A DNA stretch of 6,755 nucleotides, taken from positions 1 to 6,755 of the forward strand of contig RDXA01000142.1 in NCBI GenBank assembly GCA_004292705.1. The letters run 5' to 3'. This document shows, piece by piece, positions 1-6,477 of this stretch (positions are counted from its first letter, which is position 1; each line of letters begins with the position of its first letter). A program made the translations under genes and the position numbers. The notes beneath the pieces are model-generated. The model was given only the letters and a program-made list of their open reading frames with translations, was not told the DNA's origin and did no database searches. This stretch comes from Sphingomonadales bacterium. GTDB taxonomy: Bacteria > Pseudomonadota > Alphaproteobacteria > Sphingomonadales > Sphingomonadaceae.

Positions 1-68
1 ACGCCGAGGAACTCGTAATCGTCGTCACACAGCGCGGAAAACCACGCGATTTCGCATTGTTGGGTCAT
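1..68 (-). CDS. N-terminus of a probable LLM-class flavin-dependent (alkanesulfonate-type) monooxygenase, partial
   Basis: Only 22 full codons are visible before the gene leaves the window at base 1. The peptide starts MTQQCEIAWFSALCDDDYEF. The 'WFSALCDDDYEFLG' start is one I associate with LLM-class, SsuD/alkanesulfonate-monooxygenase-like proteins of alphaproteobacteria, which use FMNH2 and O2 to cleave C-S bonds. The ATG at 68-66 has a GAGGA ribosome binding site at 80-76, 7 nt upstream, and follows the aldo/keto reductase stop by 41 bases on the same strand, so it is probably the fourth gene of the operon. Behind a sulfoquinovosidase and an aldo/keto reductase, the natural inference is a SmoC-like sulfoquinovose monooxygenase that releases sulfite and 6-oxo-glucose. 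The family call rests on a very short peptide; the substrate is inferred from context alone. Confidence 0.62.
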   Translation of the reverse strand, partial: MTQQCEIAWFSALCDDDYEFLG

Positions 69-109
69 TGCTTTGTCCTCGTCCAAGTCTTGTGTTTTAT
101 CGGGCGGCC

Positions 110-895
110 TCAGGGCAAAGGCACGCCCCGCGCGGCGACCAGCACCGCGTACCACTCGGTCCGCATCCAGCGCACGCCGAGCGCCGCGGCCCCCTCAGCA
201 ATCCGCGCGGCGTTCTGCGATCCGATGATCGGCACGATCCCCGCCGGATGCGCCATCAGCCAGCTATAGGCAGCAACCGTGCGCGAAACGCCCTGCGCCT
301 TGGCCACCACATCGAGCGCGGCCGCGACCGCCGTGTCGCGTGCTGTCTCCGGCGCAGCCAACCGCCCGCCGCCCAGGGGCGACCACGCCATCGGGGTCAG
401 GCCCAGCATCATCGCCTGATCCAGCTCGCCATTCTCGAAGCAGTCGATCCGCAGCGGGCTGATTTCCGGCTGGGTCGTCACCAGTTTGGTGCCGAGGAAG
501 TGGTTCAGCGCCGCCGTCTGGGCCATCGTGAAGTTCGACACGCCCAGCGTGCGCACCTTGCCGCTCGCATCCGCGCTCTGATCGTAGGGCAGCGGGGGCA
601 GGATGCCGCCCTTGGTCGCCAGCACCATCTGGTCGCGCAGGGCCGGTTCCGCGCTGAGCACTTCGCCCAGCAGCACCTCGGCATCGCCGAACCCGCCTGC
701 CCCATCGAAGCCGTAGATGTCGGCCGTGTCGAGGAAGGTGATCCCCGCATCCAGCGCCGCGTGCACCAGTTTGGCCGCCTCGGCCACGGTGCGGCCATTC
801 TCGGTCAGCCGCCACATTCCCCACGCGATGGGGGAGACTTCGATGCCGCTCGCACCAAGGGCGCGGGTGGCAGGCGGCAGGGGCAATTCACTCAT
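110..895 (-). CDS. Aldo/keto reductase lacking the catalytic-His segment (internal in-frame deletion?)
   Basis: A 261-residue member of the aldo/keto reductase family, NAD(P)H-dependent TIM-barrel enzymes, cytoplasmic. Visible hallmarks: beta-1/2 region with GMWRL (26-30); 'FLDTADIYG' (54-62) with tetrad Asp56 and Tyr61; 'LATKGG' (92-97) with Lys95; 'LGVSNFT' (117-123); 'QPEISPL' (142-148); 'AWSPLGGG' (170-177); cofactor-binding 'VPIIGSQN' (221-228). Relatives run near 300-320 residues and have, after 'PYDQSAD', about 45-50 residues with the 'SL.RLGV..iDL.QiHRPD' block carrying the tetrad His. Here residues 109-113 read DASGK and go straight to VRTLGVSNF, so that block is absent while the frame stays open. 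ATG at 895-893 has AGAGGA 7 nt upstream and lies 2 nt after the lacI-type stop (TGACAATG), implying translational coupling. By context it would be a SmoB-like reductase of 6-oxo-glucose to glucose, but the missing His makes activity doubtful. A decayed gene or an assembly collapse are alternatives. Confidence 0.85.
   Translation of the reverse strand: MSELPLPPATRALGASGIEVSPIAWGMWRLTENGRTVAEAAKLVHAALDAGITFLDTADIYGFDGAGGFGDAEVLLGEVLSAEPALRDQMVLATKGGILPPLPYDQSADASGKVRTLGVSNFTMAQTAALNHFLGTKLVTTQPEISPLRIDCFENGELDQAMMLGLTPMAWSPLGGGRLAAPETARDTAVAAALDVVAKAQGVSRTVAAYSWLMAHPAGIVPIIGSQNAARIAEGAAALGVRWMRTEWYAVLVAARGVPLP
565..568 (-). other. Junction of the apparent in-frame deletion in the aldo/keto reductase
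   Basis: The expected family alignment breaks between Ala110 and Ser111 (codons GCG 568-566 and AGC 565-563). Upstream residues fit the end of beta-3 and the following 'YDQSAD' loop; downstream residues fit the 'sGKvR..GVSNF' segment that normally comes after beta-4 and its helix. The exact breakpoint could lie a few codons either way. The family expectation is from memory, not from an alignment run here. Confidence 0.6.
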
Positions 896-897
896 TG

Positions 898-1902
898 TCA
901 GTTCCTCTTGGGTGGAGCGACCGAGGCGCGCTCGACAAGGTCGTGGGGCAGGCGCTTGTGGGTGATGTCCCCGCCTGCGATCAGGATTTGGGTGGCGGTG
1001 CGCGCCAGATCGGCCATCGGCTGGCGGATGGTGGTCAGCGGCGGCCAGACGGTGCGCGCCAGCGTGGTATCGTCGAACCCCGCCACCGACAGATCGGCGG
1101 GCACGTTGATCCCCCTGTCATGCGCCACCGCGAGCACGCCTGCGGCCATATCGTCGTTAGAGGCGAAGATCGCGGTCGGGCGTTCGGACTGATCGAGCAG
1201 GGCATTGGCACCGGCCACGCCGCTGTCGAAATCGAACTCGCCGTCCACCACAAGGCTCGGTTCGAACGGGATACCCACCCGGTCGAGCGCGCGGCGGTAT
1301 CCGAACAATCGGTCATCCGAGGCCATGTGATTGGTATGGCCCTTGATGAAGCCGATCCGGCGGTGGCCTGCGTTGATCAGATGGGTGGTCATGTCGTCCG
1401 CGGCCTGCGCGTCGTCCATGAATACGCTGGAAGTCAGCGCGTGGTTGGTGCCGGGCGAAATCCGCACGAACGGCACGTCCATCGTCTCCAGCGCGCGCAG
1501 CACGGGGTCGCAATCGGTGACGGGGGAGGAGAGGATGATGCCGTCGACATGCGTCTCGCTCACCAGCCCGCGCACCTGCTCGCCCACCCGCGGATCGGCG
1601 ACGTCGACGGGTTGCGCCAGCAGGCGGATCCCCGCCTCGTGGCACACATCCCAGCACCCTTTCTGGATCTGGAACATGTAGTAGGGGCTGTGATTATCGT
1701 AGATCAGCGCGACCTGCCCCGACTTCGCGCCCGACAGGATGCGCGCGGCCACGGACGGGCGGTAATCGAGTTCCGCCATCGCCTTTTCGACCCGCTCGCG
1801 CAGCTCCGCGCTGACGTAGGGGTGGCCGTTCATCACCCGGCTCACCGTCTTGACGGCAACCCCGGCGCGGGCGGCGACATCGCGGATGTTGGCGCGACTC
1901 AT
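898..1902 (-). CDS. LacI/GalR-family transcriptional regulator
   Basis: A 334-residue, full-length LacI-family repressor. The N-terminal helix-turn-helix is clear: 'NIRDVAARAGVAVKTVSRVM' at 5-24, then 'VSAELRERVEKAMAELDYRPS' and the hinge helix 'AARIL' at 52-56, with Leu56 where family members insert a Leu into the operator minor groove. Residues ~60-330 form the periplasmic-binding-protein-like effector domain, with the typical 'VDGIIL' (119-124), 'GHRRIGFI' (179-186), 'AIFASNDDMAAGVL' (244-257) and 'LSVAGFDDT' (271-279) blocks. The ATG (1902-1900) overlaps the GH31 stop as ATGA and has GGAG 8 nt upstream. Its place inside the operon suggests it senses the pathway's sugar (sulfoquinovose or its glycoside, inferred) and represses both this operon and the divergent receptor gene from sites in 3888-4054, so it would be autoregulated. 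Effector and operator are not proven by the sequence. Confidence 0.95.
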   Translation of the reverse strand: MSRANIRDVAARAGVAVKTVSRVMNGHPYVSAELRERVEKAMAELDYRPSVAARILSGAKSGQVALIYDNHSPYYMFQIQKGCWDVCHEAGIRLLAQPVDVADPRVGEQVRGLVSETHVDGIILSSPVTDCDPVLRALETMDVPFVRISPGTNHALTSSVFMDDAQAADDMTTHLINAGHRRIGFIKGHTNHMASDDRLFGYRRALDRVGIPFEPSLVVDGEFDFDSGVAGANALLDQSERPTAIFASNDDMAAGVLAVAHDRGINVPADLSVAGFDDTTLARTVWPPLTTIRQPMADLARTATQILIAGGDITHKRLPHDLVERASVAPPKRN

Positions 1903-3887
1903 GCGGCCATCTCCGCAAAGAGCGACGCAAAGGCGCTGTCCGCACGGTAGAACACCGGCGGCGCGCCGATGGGGGCAGGCACGTCATGCCACCCGGGCAC
2001 GTGGGGCTCGCCACTCCAGAGATGCCGCCACGCCCCTTCCGGCAGATAGACTTTGCGCATGCGAGCCCCCGCTTCGATCACCGGTGCCACCATCATGTCT
2101 GCGCCATAGAGGAACTGATCCTGAATGGTGAAGGTTTCGCGATCTTCAGGGTGGTGGAGGAACAGCGCCCGCTGGACCGGGAGGCCGTTCGCTGAAGCTT
2201 CGCGTACGAGGTGAGCGACATAAGGGGCAAGGCCCGCGTGGACGCGGCTCCAACGCACGAAAGCGGCGATGAGCTGGGGGGTCGAATCGATCTGAAGATT
2301 GTCATCAGGCCGGTTGCCTTCGTGGGTGCGCATCACGGGGCTGAACGCGCCCAGCTCATACCAGCGCAGCAGCAGCTCTTCGGTCCGCACATTGCCGAAC
2401 AGGCTGGTATAGCCGCCGACATCGGAATGGCTGACAGCGTTGCCGACCAGCCCTGATGACAGCGCAGCGGTGATGACCGTGCCGATCCCGTCATGGCGCG
2501 AGAAATCGACCGACTGGTCGCCTGCCCACAGCAGCGGGCAATGCGCCTGCACCCCGGTGTGCCCGGCGCGCATGAACCACAGCACTTCGCCCGTCTTGCC
2601 CCGCGAGGCAACCGCGCGGGCATTGACCTCGGCCCAGCGCACCGGCCAGCGGTTGTGCTCCTGCATGGGGTCGCCATCATGGAGCCTGAGGTCTGTGGGA
2701 AGGTATTCGCCGAAGTCCGCCATCCACCCGTCGAGCCCGAAATCGAGCATCCGCTTGCCGATCACCTCCTCGGCAAACCACGCGGCGGCTTCCGGGTTGG
2801 TGAAGTCGACCACGCCGGCGTGGAATTCGCCGAAATCGACCGCATAGGCATCGTCACTGTCGAGGCACTTTGCGAAATAGCCCTTGGCCGCAGCCTCCGG
2901 GTAAAGCGGGCCGTCGACCGCGAGATAGGGGTTCACATAGCCGAGGAAGCGGATGCCCCGTGCCTTCAGCGCTGCGATGCGGGCGGGGAGATCGGGGTAG
3001 CGTAGCGGATTCCATTGCCAGTCCCAGAACAGCCGCCGACCGAAACTCGTTTCGCGGATGCCGACCCAGTCCTCGCACCACAACCCGCTGACGGCCGCAC
3101 CTGCCTCGATCAGCGCCTCGAGCCGGTCAAACGAGCGTTCGCCTTGCTTGAGGCCGACCACCGCCCCGCCCAGCGCCCAATCGGGAAGCGCCTGACGCGG
3201 GCCGAAGCGTGCGCCGAGTTGGCGAGTGAGTTCCGCAGGTGCGCCCTCGAACAGGTCGATTGCGACCTTGCCGGACCACACATGCACACGAAGCCTTGTG
3301 GGCTCGCGGGCGTCCAGCTCGACATATTCGGTGTTGGCAAAGCTGATCGCCCAACCACCCGAGCACAGTACGGTGGGCTCAGGATAATTGGTCGTCCAGT
3401 AATCTCCGCCTGCAAAGGAGCCATCGGCGCTGGCTTGGTCCGTCAGGGGCGTGCCGGGTTCGCGGCCCACCCCGGGCTCGCTGGTCCAGATCGGAAAGGT
3501 TCGACCGTTGAGCACGAGATAGCTCATTTGCTCACCCCCGCCCCAAAGCACGTCTGCGGAGGACAGCGAGAAATCCAGCGTGATGCGGTCGTGGCGCGAA
3601 AGCGCCTCGACCGTCAGCCGCGATGCACCGGACGCAAGTGTCACGGCCACTTCGGCATCGCCATCGGCGTTCGCCAGCACGACCCTGCCGCCGGGTTCGC
3701 GATTGCTGCGGATAAGTGGCGATGCTGCCACACTGGCATCAGCCAAGCGGAAATTGCCCCGCACCATCGTTACGGATGGATCGCCCTTAGCCACTGAAAT
3801 AGAAGGATAACCATGGGCGTGATGAAGGATCGTTCGGCCCGCAAGCTGCAGGTCCAACCCCTCGTCTGAAAGCACCAGTTGCACCAT
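1899..3887 (-). CDS. GH31 sulfoquinovosidase (KERWY type)
   Basis: A 662-residue glycoside hydrolase family 31 protein, close in length to known sulfoquinovosidases (E. coli YihQ about 678). These retaining enzymes cleave alpha-sulfoquinovosides such as sulfoquinovosyl glycerol to free sulfoquinovose. Order: N-terminal beta-sandwich (~1-230, with 'MVRGNFRLAD' 41-50), TIM barrel (~235-565), C-terminal beta domain. The nucleophile is Asp391 in 'WMADFGEYLP' and the acid/base Asp457 in 'AGDQSVDFSRHDG'. The sulfonate-recognition set fits the KERWY subclass as I recall it from the Agrobacterium enzyme: Lys247, Glu272 ('WCEDW'), Arg285 and Trp288 ('GRRLFW'), Tyr493 ('DVGGY'), all shifted by +2 from the recalled Agrobacterium numbering. 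'MRTHEGNRPDDNLQID' (519-534) is also typical of YihQ-like enzymes. No signal peptide, so cytoplasmic. ATG at 3887-3885 has AGGG 5 nt upstream. First gene of the minus-strand operon; overlaps the regulator gene by 4 nt. Substrate is inferred from motifs. Confidence 0.93.
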   Translation of the reverse strand: MVQLVLSDEGLDLQLAGRTILHHAHGYPSISVAKGDPSVTMVRGNFRLADASVAASPLIRSNREPGGRVVLANADGDAEVAVTLASGASRLTVEALSRHDRITLDFSLSSADVLWGGGEQMSYLVLNGRTFPIWTSEPGVGREPGTPLTDQASADGSFAGGDYWTTNYPEPTVLCSGGWAISFANTEYVELDAREPTRLRVHVWSGKVAIDLFEGAPAELTRQLGARFGPRQALPDWALGGAVVGLKQGERSFDRLEALIEAGAAVSGLWCEDWVGIRETSFGRRLFWDWQWNPLRYPDLPARIAALKARGIRFLGYVNPYLAVDGPLYPEAAAKGYFAKCLDSDDAYAVDFGEFHAGVVDFTNPEAAAWFAEEVIGKRMLDFGLDGWMADFGEYLPTDLRLHDGDPMQEHNRWPVRWAEVNARAVASRGKTGEVLWFMRAGHTGVQAHCPLLWAGDQSVDFSRHDGIGTVITAALSSGLVGNAVSHSDVGGYTSLFGNVRTEELLLRWYELGAFSPVMRTHEGNRPDDNLQIDSTPQLIAAFVRWSRVHAGLAPYVAHLVREASANGLPVQRALFLHHPEDRETFTIQDQFLYGADMMVAPVIEAGARMRKVYLPEGAWRHLWSGEPHVPGWHDVPAPIGAPPVFYRADSAFASLFAEMAA

Positions 3888-3928
3888 TCCCGCCCTGCAT
3901 TTTGGCTCCGGCCCGCCCCTCGGCCGTG

Positions 3929-3947
3929 TCTGACACCGCTTGACAGA
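3929..3947. promoter_or_regulatory. Candidate LacI-family operator overlapping a TTGACA box
   Basis: The 19 bases TCTGACACCGCTTGACAGA form an imperfect dyad: TCTG.CA, five central bases, TG.CAGA, with six of seven arm positions pairing. Length and half-site style resemble LacI-family operators, although the centre is not the usual CG step on the axis. It covers the plus-strand TTGACA box at 3940-3945, where a bound repressor would block RNA polymerase. Two other dyads overlap it: GTGTC-T-GACAC (3926-3936) and CTTGA-CAGA-TCAAG (3939-3952), and any of the three could be the true site. Assignment to the adjacent regulator is inferred. Confidence 0.45.
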
Positions 3948-4039
3948 TCAAGACAGAAAGCGCAACCCGACCAGCGAAAGATCGACCGCTCGGGCGCGGG
4001 TCTTCAAGCTTGTCGCCCGCCAGAATCGATCACAAAGCA

Positions 4040-4047
4040 GGGGAGAG
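4040..4047 (+). promoter_or_regulatory. Ribosome binding site that fixes the TonB receptor start at 4055
   Basis: GGGGAGAG lies 7-9 nt before the ATG at 4055. The frame stays open upstream to a TTG at 4010, but that start has no comparable purine run and would put 15 polar residues ahead of an otherwise normal signal peptide. The ATG at 4055 is preferred. Confidence 0.85.
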
Positions 4048-4054
4048 AACGATA

Positions 4055-6370
4055 ATGCCCGCCACCACCCGGATTGCGCTCAAGGCGCTTGCCCTTTCCG
4101 CCAGCACTCTGGCGCTCGTCCACACCGCGCCGGCCCTGGCGCAGGTCGAGGAAATCGTCGTAACCGCACAGAAGGTCGAGGAAAACGTCCAGGACGTGCC
4201 GATCGCAATCACTGCCGTTTCAGGCGACCGGCTTGATCAGGCCGCAGTCTTCAGCCTCGAGAACATCGGAGCTGTTATCCCCTCGGTGACCTTCCGCAAG
4301 GGCACGACCAGCGCCAACAGCGCAATCGTGATGCGCGGCGTGGGCACCATCAGCTTCTCGGTCGCAGCCGAGCCCAGCGTGTCCACCGTTGTCGACGGCG
4401 TGGTGCTGTCGCGTTCGGGCCAGGCCTTCATGGACCTCGTCGATATCCAGCGGCTCGAAGTGCTGCGCGGGCCGCAGGGCACGCTGTTCGGTCGCAACGC
4501 TTCGGCTGGTCTCGTCAATATCGTTTCCGAAGGCGGCACGGACACCTTCGAAGCCGAAGCCAGTGCCGACTGGTTCGAGGGCGAGGAATACCGCATGCGC
4601 GCGGCGATTTCCGGCCCGCTGGCAGAGAACCTCACGGTCCGCCTGACCGGCTTTTACGGCAGCTTCGATGGCAATATCACCAATATCAACGGCGGCACCA
4701 ACCGCGAGGTCAATGGCTATGAGCGCTATGGCGTGCGCGGGATCGTCGACTATGATGACGGCGGCAACAAGGTTCGCCTGATCGCCGACTATTACAAGGC
4801 CGACGATGATTGCTGCGCCGACGTTACCGGCGCCAGCCGCGGTGCGCAGCAGGATGCCGAGCTGAACCTGCCCGGCGGCGTCGCGATCGGTGAGAAGCAG
4901 CGCTTCATCAACCACAACCTCGTCACCAGTACGGAAGACGAACAGTGGAGCCTGACCGGTTCGGGCGATTTCGAGATCAGCGACACCCACACGCTCAGCG
5001 TCGTGCTCGGCTATCGCAACTGGTTCAACCGCGAACTGCGTGAAGGCGACTTCCTGCCGCGGGCACTGACGAACGCCGGCGAGCTGCACGATGATGGCGT
5101 GGTCAAGACCGAACAGGTCTCCGCCGAAATCCGCATCGCTTCGGACCAGACCAAGCCGTTCTTCTACCAGGCGGGCGTGTTTGCCTGGCAATCGGACAAC
5201 ACGCAGGATTTCACCCGCCGCAACATCACCTGCGCTACCTCGACCCTGCCGGTCGATCCACGCACCGGGGCGCGGCCGTGCAACCTGTCCGACCGGGTCA
5301 ACACGCTGTTCCCGACCGCCACCTCGCGCAGCGAAGTGCGTTCGGTGAACTATGCGATCTTCAGCCAGGCGACCTATCGCTTTACCGAGCAGCTCTCGCT
5401 GACCGGCGGCCTGCGCTATACGTGGGATGATCTCCAGTTCACCCACATCCGCGCGCCCGGGGTTAACGCCACCACCGGCCTGCCTGCGACCGGACCCGGC
5501 GTCGTCGGTGCCCCGGCGGGCGGTCTGGTGACGGCTGGCGGCAACGGCACCAACATCAGCCGCGGGGAAACCACCAACGGCAATCTGTCGGGCCGTGCAG
5601 TGATCCAGTTCGAGCCGACCGAAGACGTCATGCTCTACGGTTCCTACACCCGCGGCTACAAGGGCCCGGCCTTCAACGTGTTCTTCAACCACACCGCGCC
5701 CAACAATGCGCGGCCGATCGACGAGGAGCTGTCGGACAGCTTCGAAATCGGGGTGAAGTCGCAGTTCCTCGATGACCGGGTGCAGCTCAACGTTTCCGCC
5801 TTCACGGTCGAGTATGACGGGTTCCAGGCCAACAACTTCATCCTGATCAACGGCGCAACGGTCTCGAACCTGACCAATGCCGGTACGGTCAAGAGCGAGG
5901 GCTTCGAGGCTGACCTGATCGTTGCGCCGATCGACGGGCTGAACCTGCGCGCCAGCGCGGCCTATGCCGATGCGCGGGTCAAGGAGTTCAACCCCAACCC
6001 GCTGACCAACGCGCCGAGCGCGATCAACGGCACCCAGCTGCCGCTCGCGCCCAAGTTCGTCTACACCATTGGCGGCGACTATACGACCGATCTGGGCGAT
6101 GCGGCGGTGCTGTACCTCAACACCGATTACCGTCACACCAGCCGCCAGTTCTCGGACCTGGGCAATGTCGGCCCGATCGATCCTTACGGCATCTGGAACG
6201 CTTCGGTCGGCTTCTCTGACCCCGAAGACAAGTATCGCATCACCTTCCACGCCCGCAACATTGCCGACGAGGGCTATGTGCTGCTCAACATCGAGAATGG
6301 TCGCCGCCTGCAAATCCCGCGCGATGCGGACCGCTATTTCGGTGTGAGCCTGCGCGCTCGCATTCGTTGA
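4055..6370 (+). CDS. TonB-dependent outer-membrane receptor
   Basis: A 771-residue precursor of a TonB-dependent receptor, an outer-membrane beta-barrel that imports ligands using TonB/ExbBD energy. Residues 1-~29 are a signal peptide (basic start, hydrophobic core 'ALALSASTLALV', likely cut after 'PALA'). A TonB box 'EEIVVTAQK' sits at 32-40. The plug follows, with 'VPIAITAVSGDRL' (48-60), 'IVMRGVG' (91-97) and the conserved 'VLRGPQGTLFGRNASAG' (136-152). The rest is barrel, with alternating aromatic strands and the 'YGSYTRGYKGPAFN' block near 528-541. Adjacent cysteines at 253-254 and a pair at 393 and 409 probably sit in external loops. The last residues are SLRARIR, without the usual terminal aromatic. 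Many relatives bind siderophores, but divergence from the sulfoquinovosidase operon suggests a sulfoquinovose glycoside as ligand (inference). A terminator follows the stop. Confidence 0.95.
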   Translation: MPATTRIALKALALSASTLALVHTAPALAQVEEIVVTAQKVEENVQDVPIAITAVSGDRLDQAAVFSLENIGAVIPSVTFRKGTTSANSAIVMRGVGTISFSVAAEPSVSTVVDGVVLSRSGQAFMDLVDIQRLEVLRGPQGTLFGRNASAGLVNIVSEGGTDTFEAEASADWFEGEEYRMRAAISGPLAENLTVRLTGFYGSFDGNITNINGGTNREVNGYERYGVRGIVDYDDGGNKVRLIADYYKADDDCCADVTGASRGAQQDAELNLPGGVAIGEKQRFINHNLVTSTEDEQWSLTGSGDFEISDTHTLSVVLGYRNWFNRELREGDFLPRALTNAGELHDDGVVKTEQVSAEIRIASDQTKPFFYQAGVFAWQSDNTQDFTRRNITCATSTLPVDPRTGARPCNLSDRVNTLFPTATSRSEVRSVNYAIFSQATYRFTEQLSLTGGLRYTWDDLQFTHIRAPGVNATTGLPATGPGVVGAPAGGLVTAGGNGTNISRGETTNGNLSGRAVIQFEPTEDVMLYGSYTRGYKGPAFNVFFNHTAPNNARPIDEELSDSFEIGVKSQFLDDRVQLNVSAFTVEYDGFQANNFILINGATVSNLTNAGTVKSEGFEADLIVAPIDGLNLRASAAYADARVKEFNPNPLTNAPSAINGTQLPLAPKFVYTIGGDYTTDLGDAAVLYLNTDYRHTSRQFSDLGNVGPIDPYGIWNASVGFSDPEDKYRITFHARNIADEGYVLLNIENGRRLQIPRDADRYFGVSLRARIR

Positions 6371-6397
6371 TCGGCGCAAATCCGTGACGTCAAGCAG

Positions 6398-6428
6398 GGC
6401 CGTCGGAGCAATCCGGCGGCCTTTCTTG
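6398..6428 (+). terminator. Intrinsic (rho-independent) terminator after the TonB receptor gene
   Basis: GGCCGTCGGA (6398-6407) and TCCGGCGGCC (6412-6421) form a 10-bp stem with one G-U pair. The loop is GCAA, a stable GNRA tetraloop, and the stem is followed directly by TTTCTT. It begins 27 bases after the receptor stop and lies before the MFS start, so it should separate or attenuate the two transcripts. Confidence 0.9.
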
Positions 6429-6466
6429 TCTTCGCCGCCGCTTGCCCCCTCCTATCCAAGCGCCCT

Positions 6467-6470
6467 AGGA
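6467..6470 (+). promoter_or_regulatory. Ribosome binding site of the MFS permease gene
   Basis: AGGA lies 7 nt before the ATG at 6478. The 50 bases between the terminator and this start show no convincing -35/-10 pair, so how the permease is transcribed remains open. Confidence 0.6.
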
Positions 6471-6477
6471 ACCCGTG

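Larger units (their letters stand above)
3888..4054. promoter_or_regulatory. Divergent promoter region between the sulfoquinovosidase operon and the TonB receptor gene
   Basis: This 167-base gap separates two diverging start codons and must hold promoters for both directions. I see no ORF with a credible start and no RNA gene in it. A perfect TTGACA box at 3940-3945 on the plus strand is the clearest promoter element. Seventeen nt further on lies CAACCC (3963-3968), a poor match to a -10 box, so the start site cannot be fixed. I could not find a convincing -35/-10 pair on the minus strand. Several dyads cluster at 3926-3952. Confidence 0.7.

Noticed and set aside
68..1950. Long plus-strand open frames of 374 and 351 codons opposite the reductase and regulator
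   Set aside because: The products are Arg/His/Gly-rich without motifs, and the minus strand has two clear families with ribosome binding sites and coupled starts.
3015..3797. 260-codon plus-strand frame opposite the hydrolase N-terminus
   Set aside because: No motif in the product; it lies wholly within a well-supported GH31 gene.
3963..3968. CAACCC as the -10 box 17 nt after TTGACA
   Set aside because: Too poor a match to a -10 consensus to annotate as such; noted only for its spacing.
4005..4012. Short palindrome CAAGCTTG
   Set aside because: Eight bases only, not linked to a promoter element; expected by chance.
4010..4054. Upstream TTG start adding 15 residues to the receptor
   Set aside because: The ATG at 4055 has a strong GGGGAGAG site at proper spacing and gives a normal signal peptide; the TTG has neither.
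4220..6379. 719-codon open frame on the minus strand, antisense to the receptor gene
   Set aside because: It mirrors the receptor's high-GC codon pattern, gives a low-complexity Arg/Val/Ala/Asp-rich product with no recognisable domain, and the plus strand carries a certain gene with signal peptide, plug and barrel.
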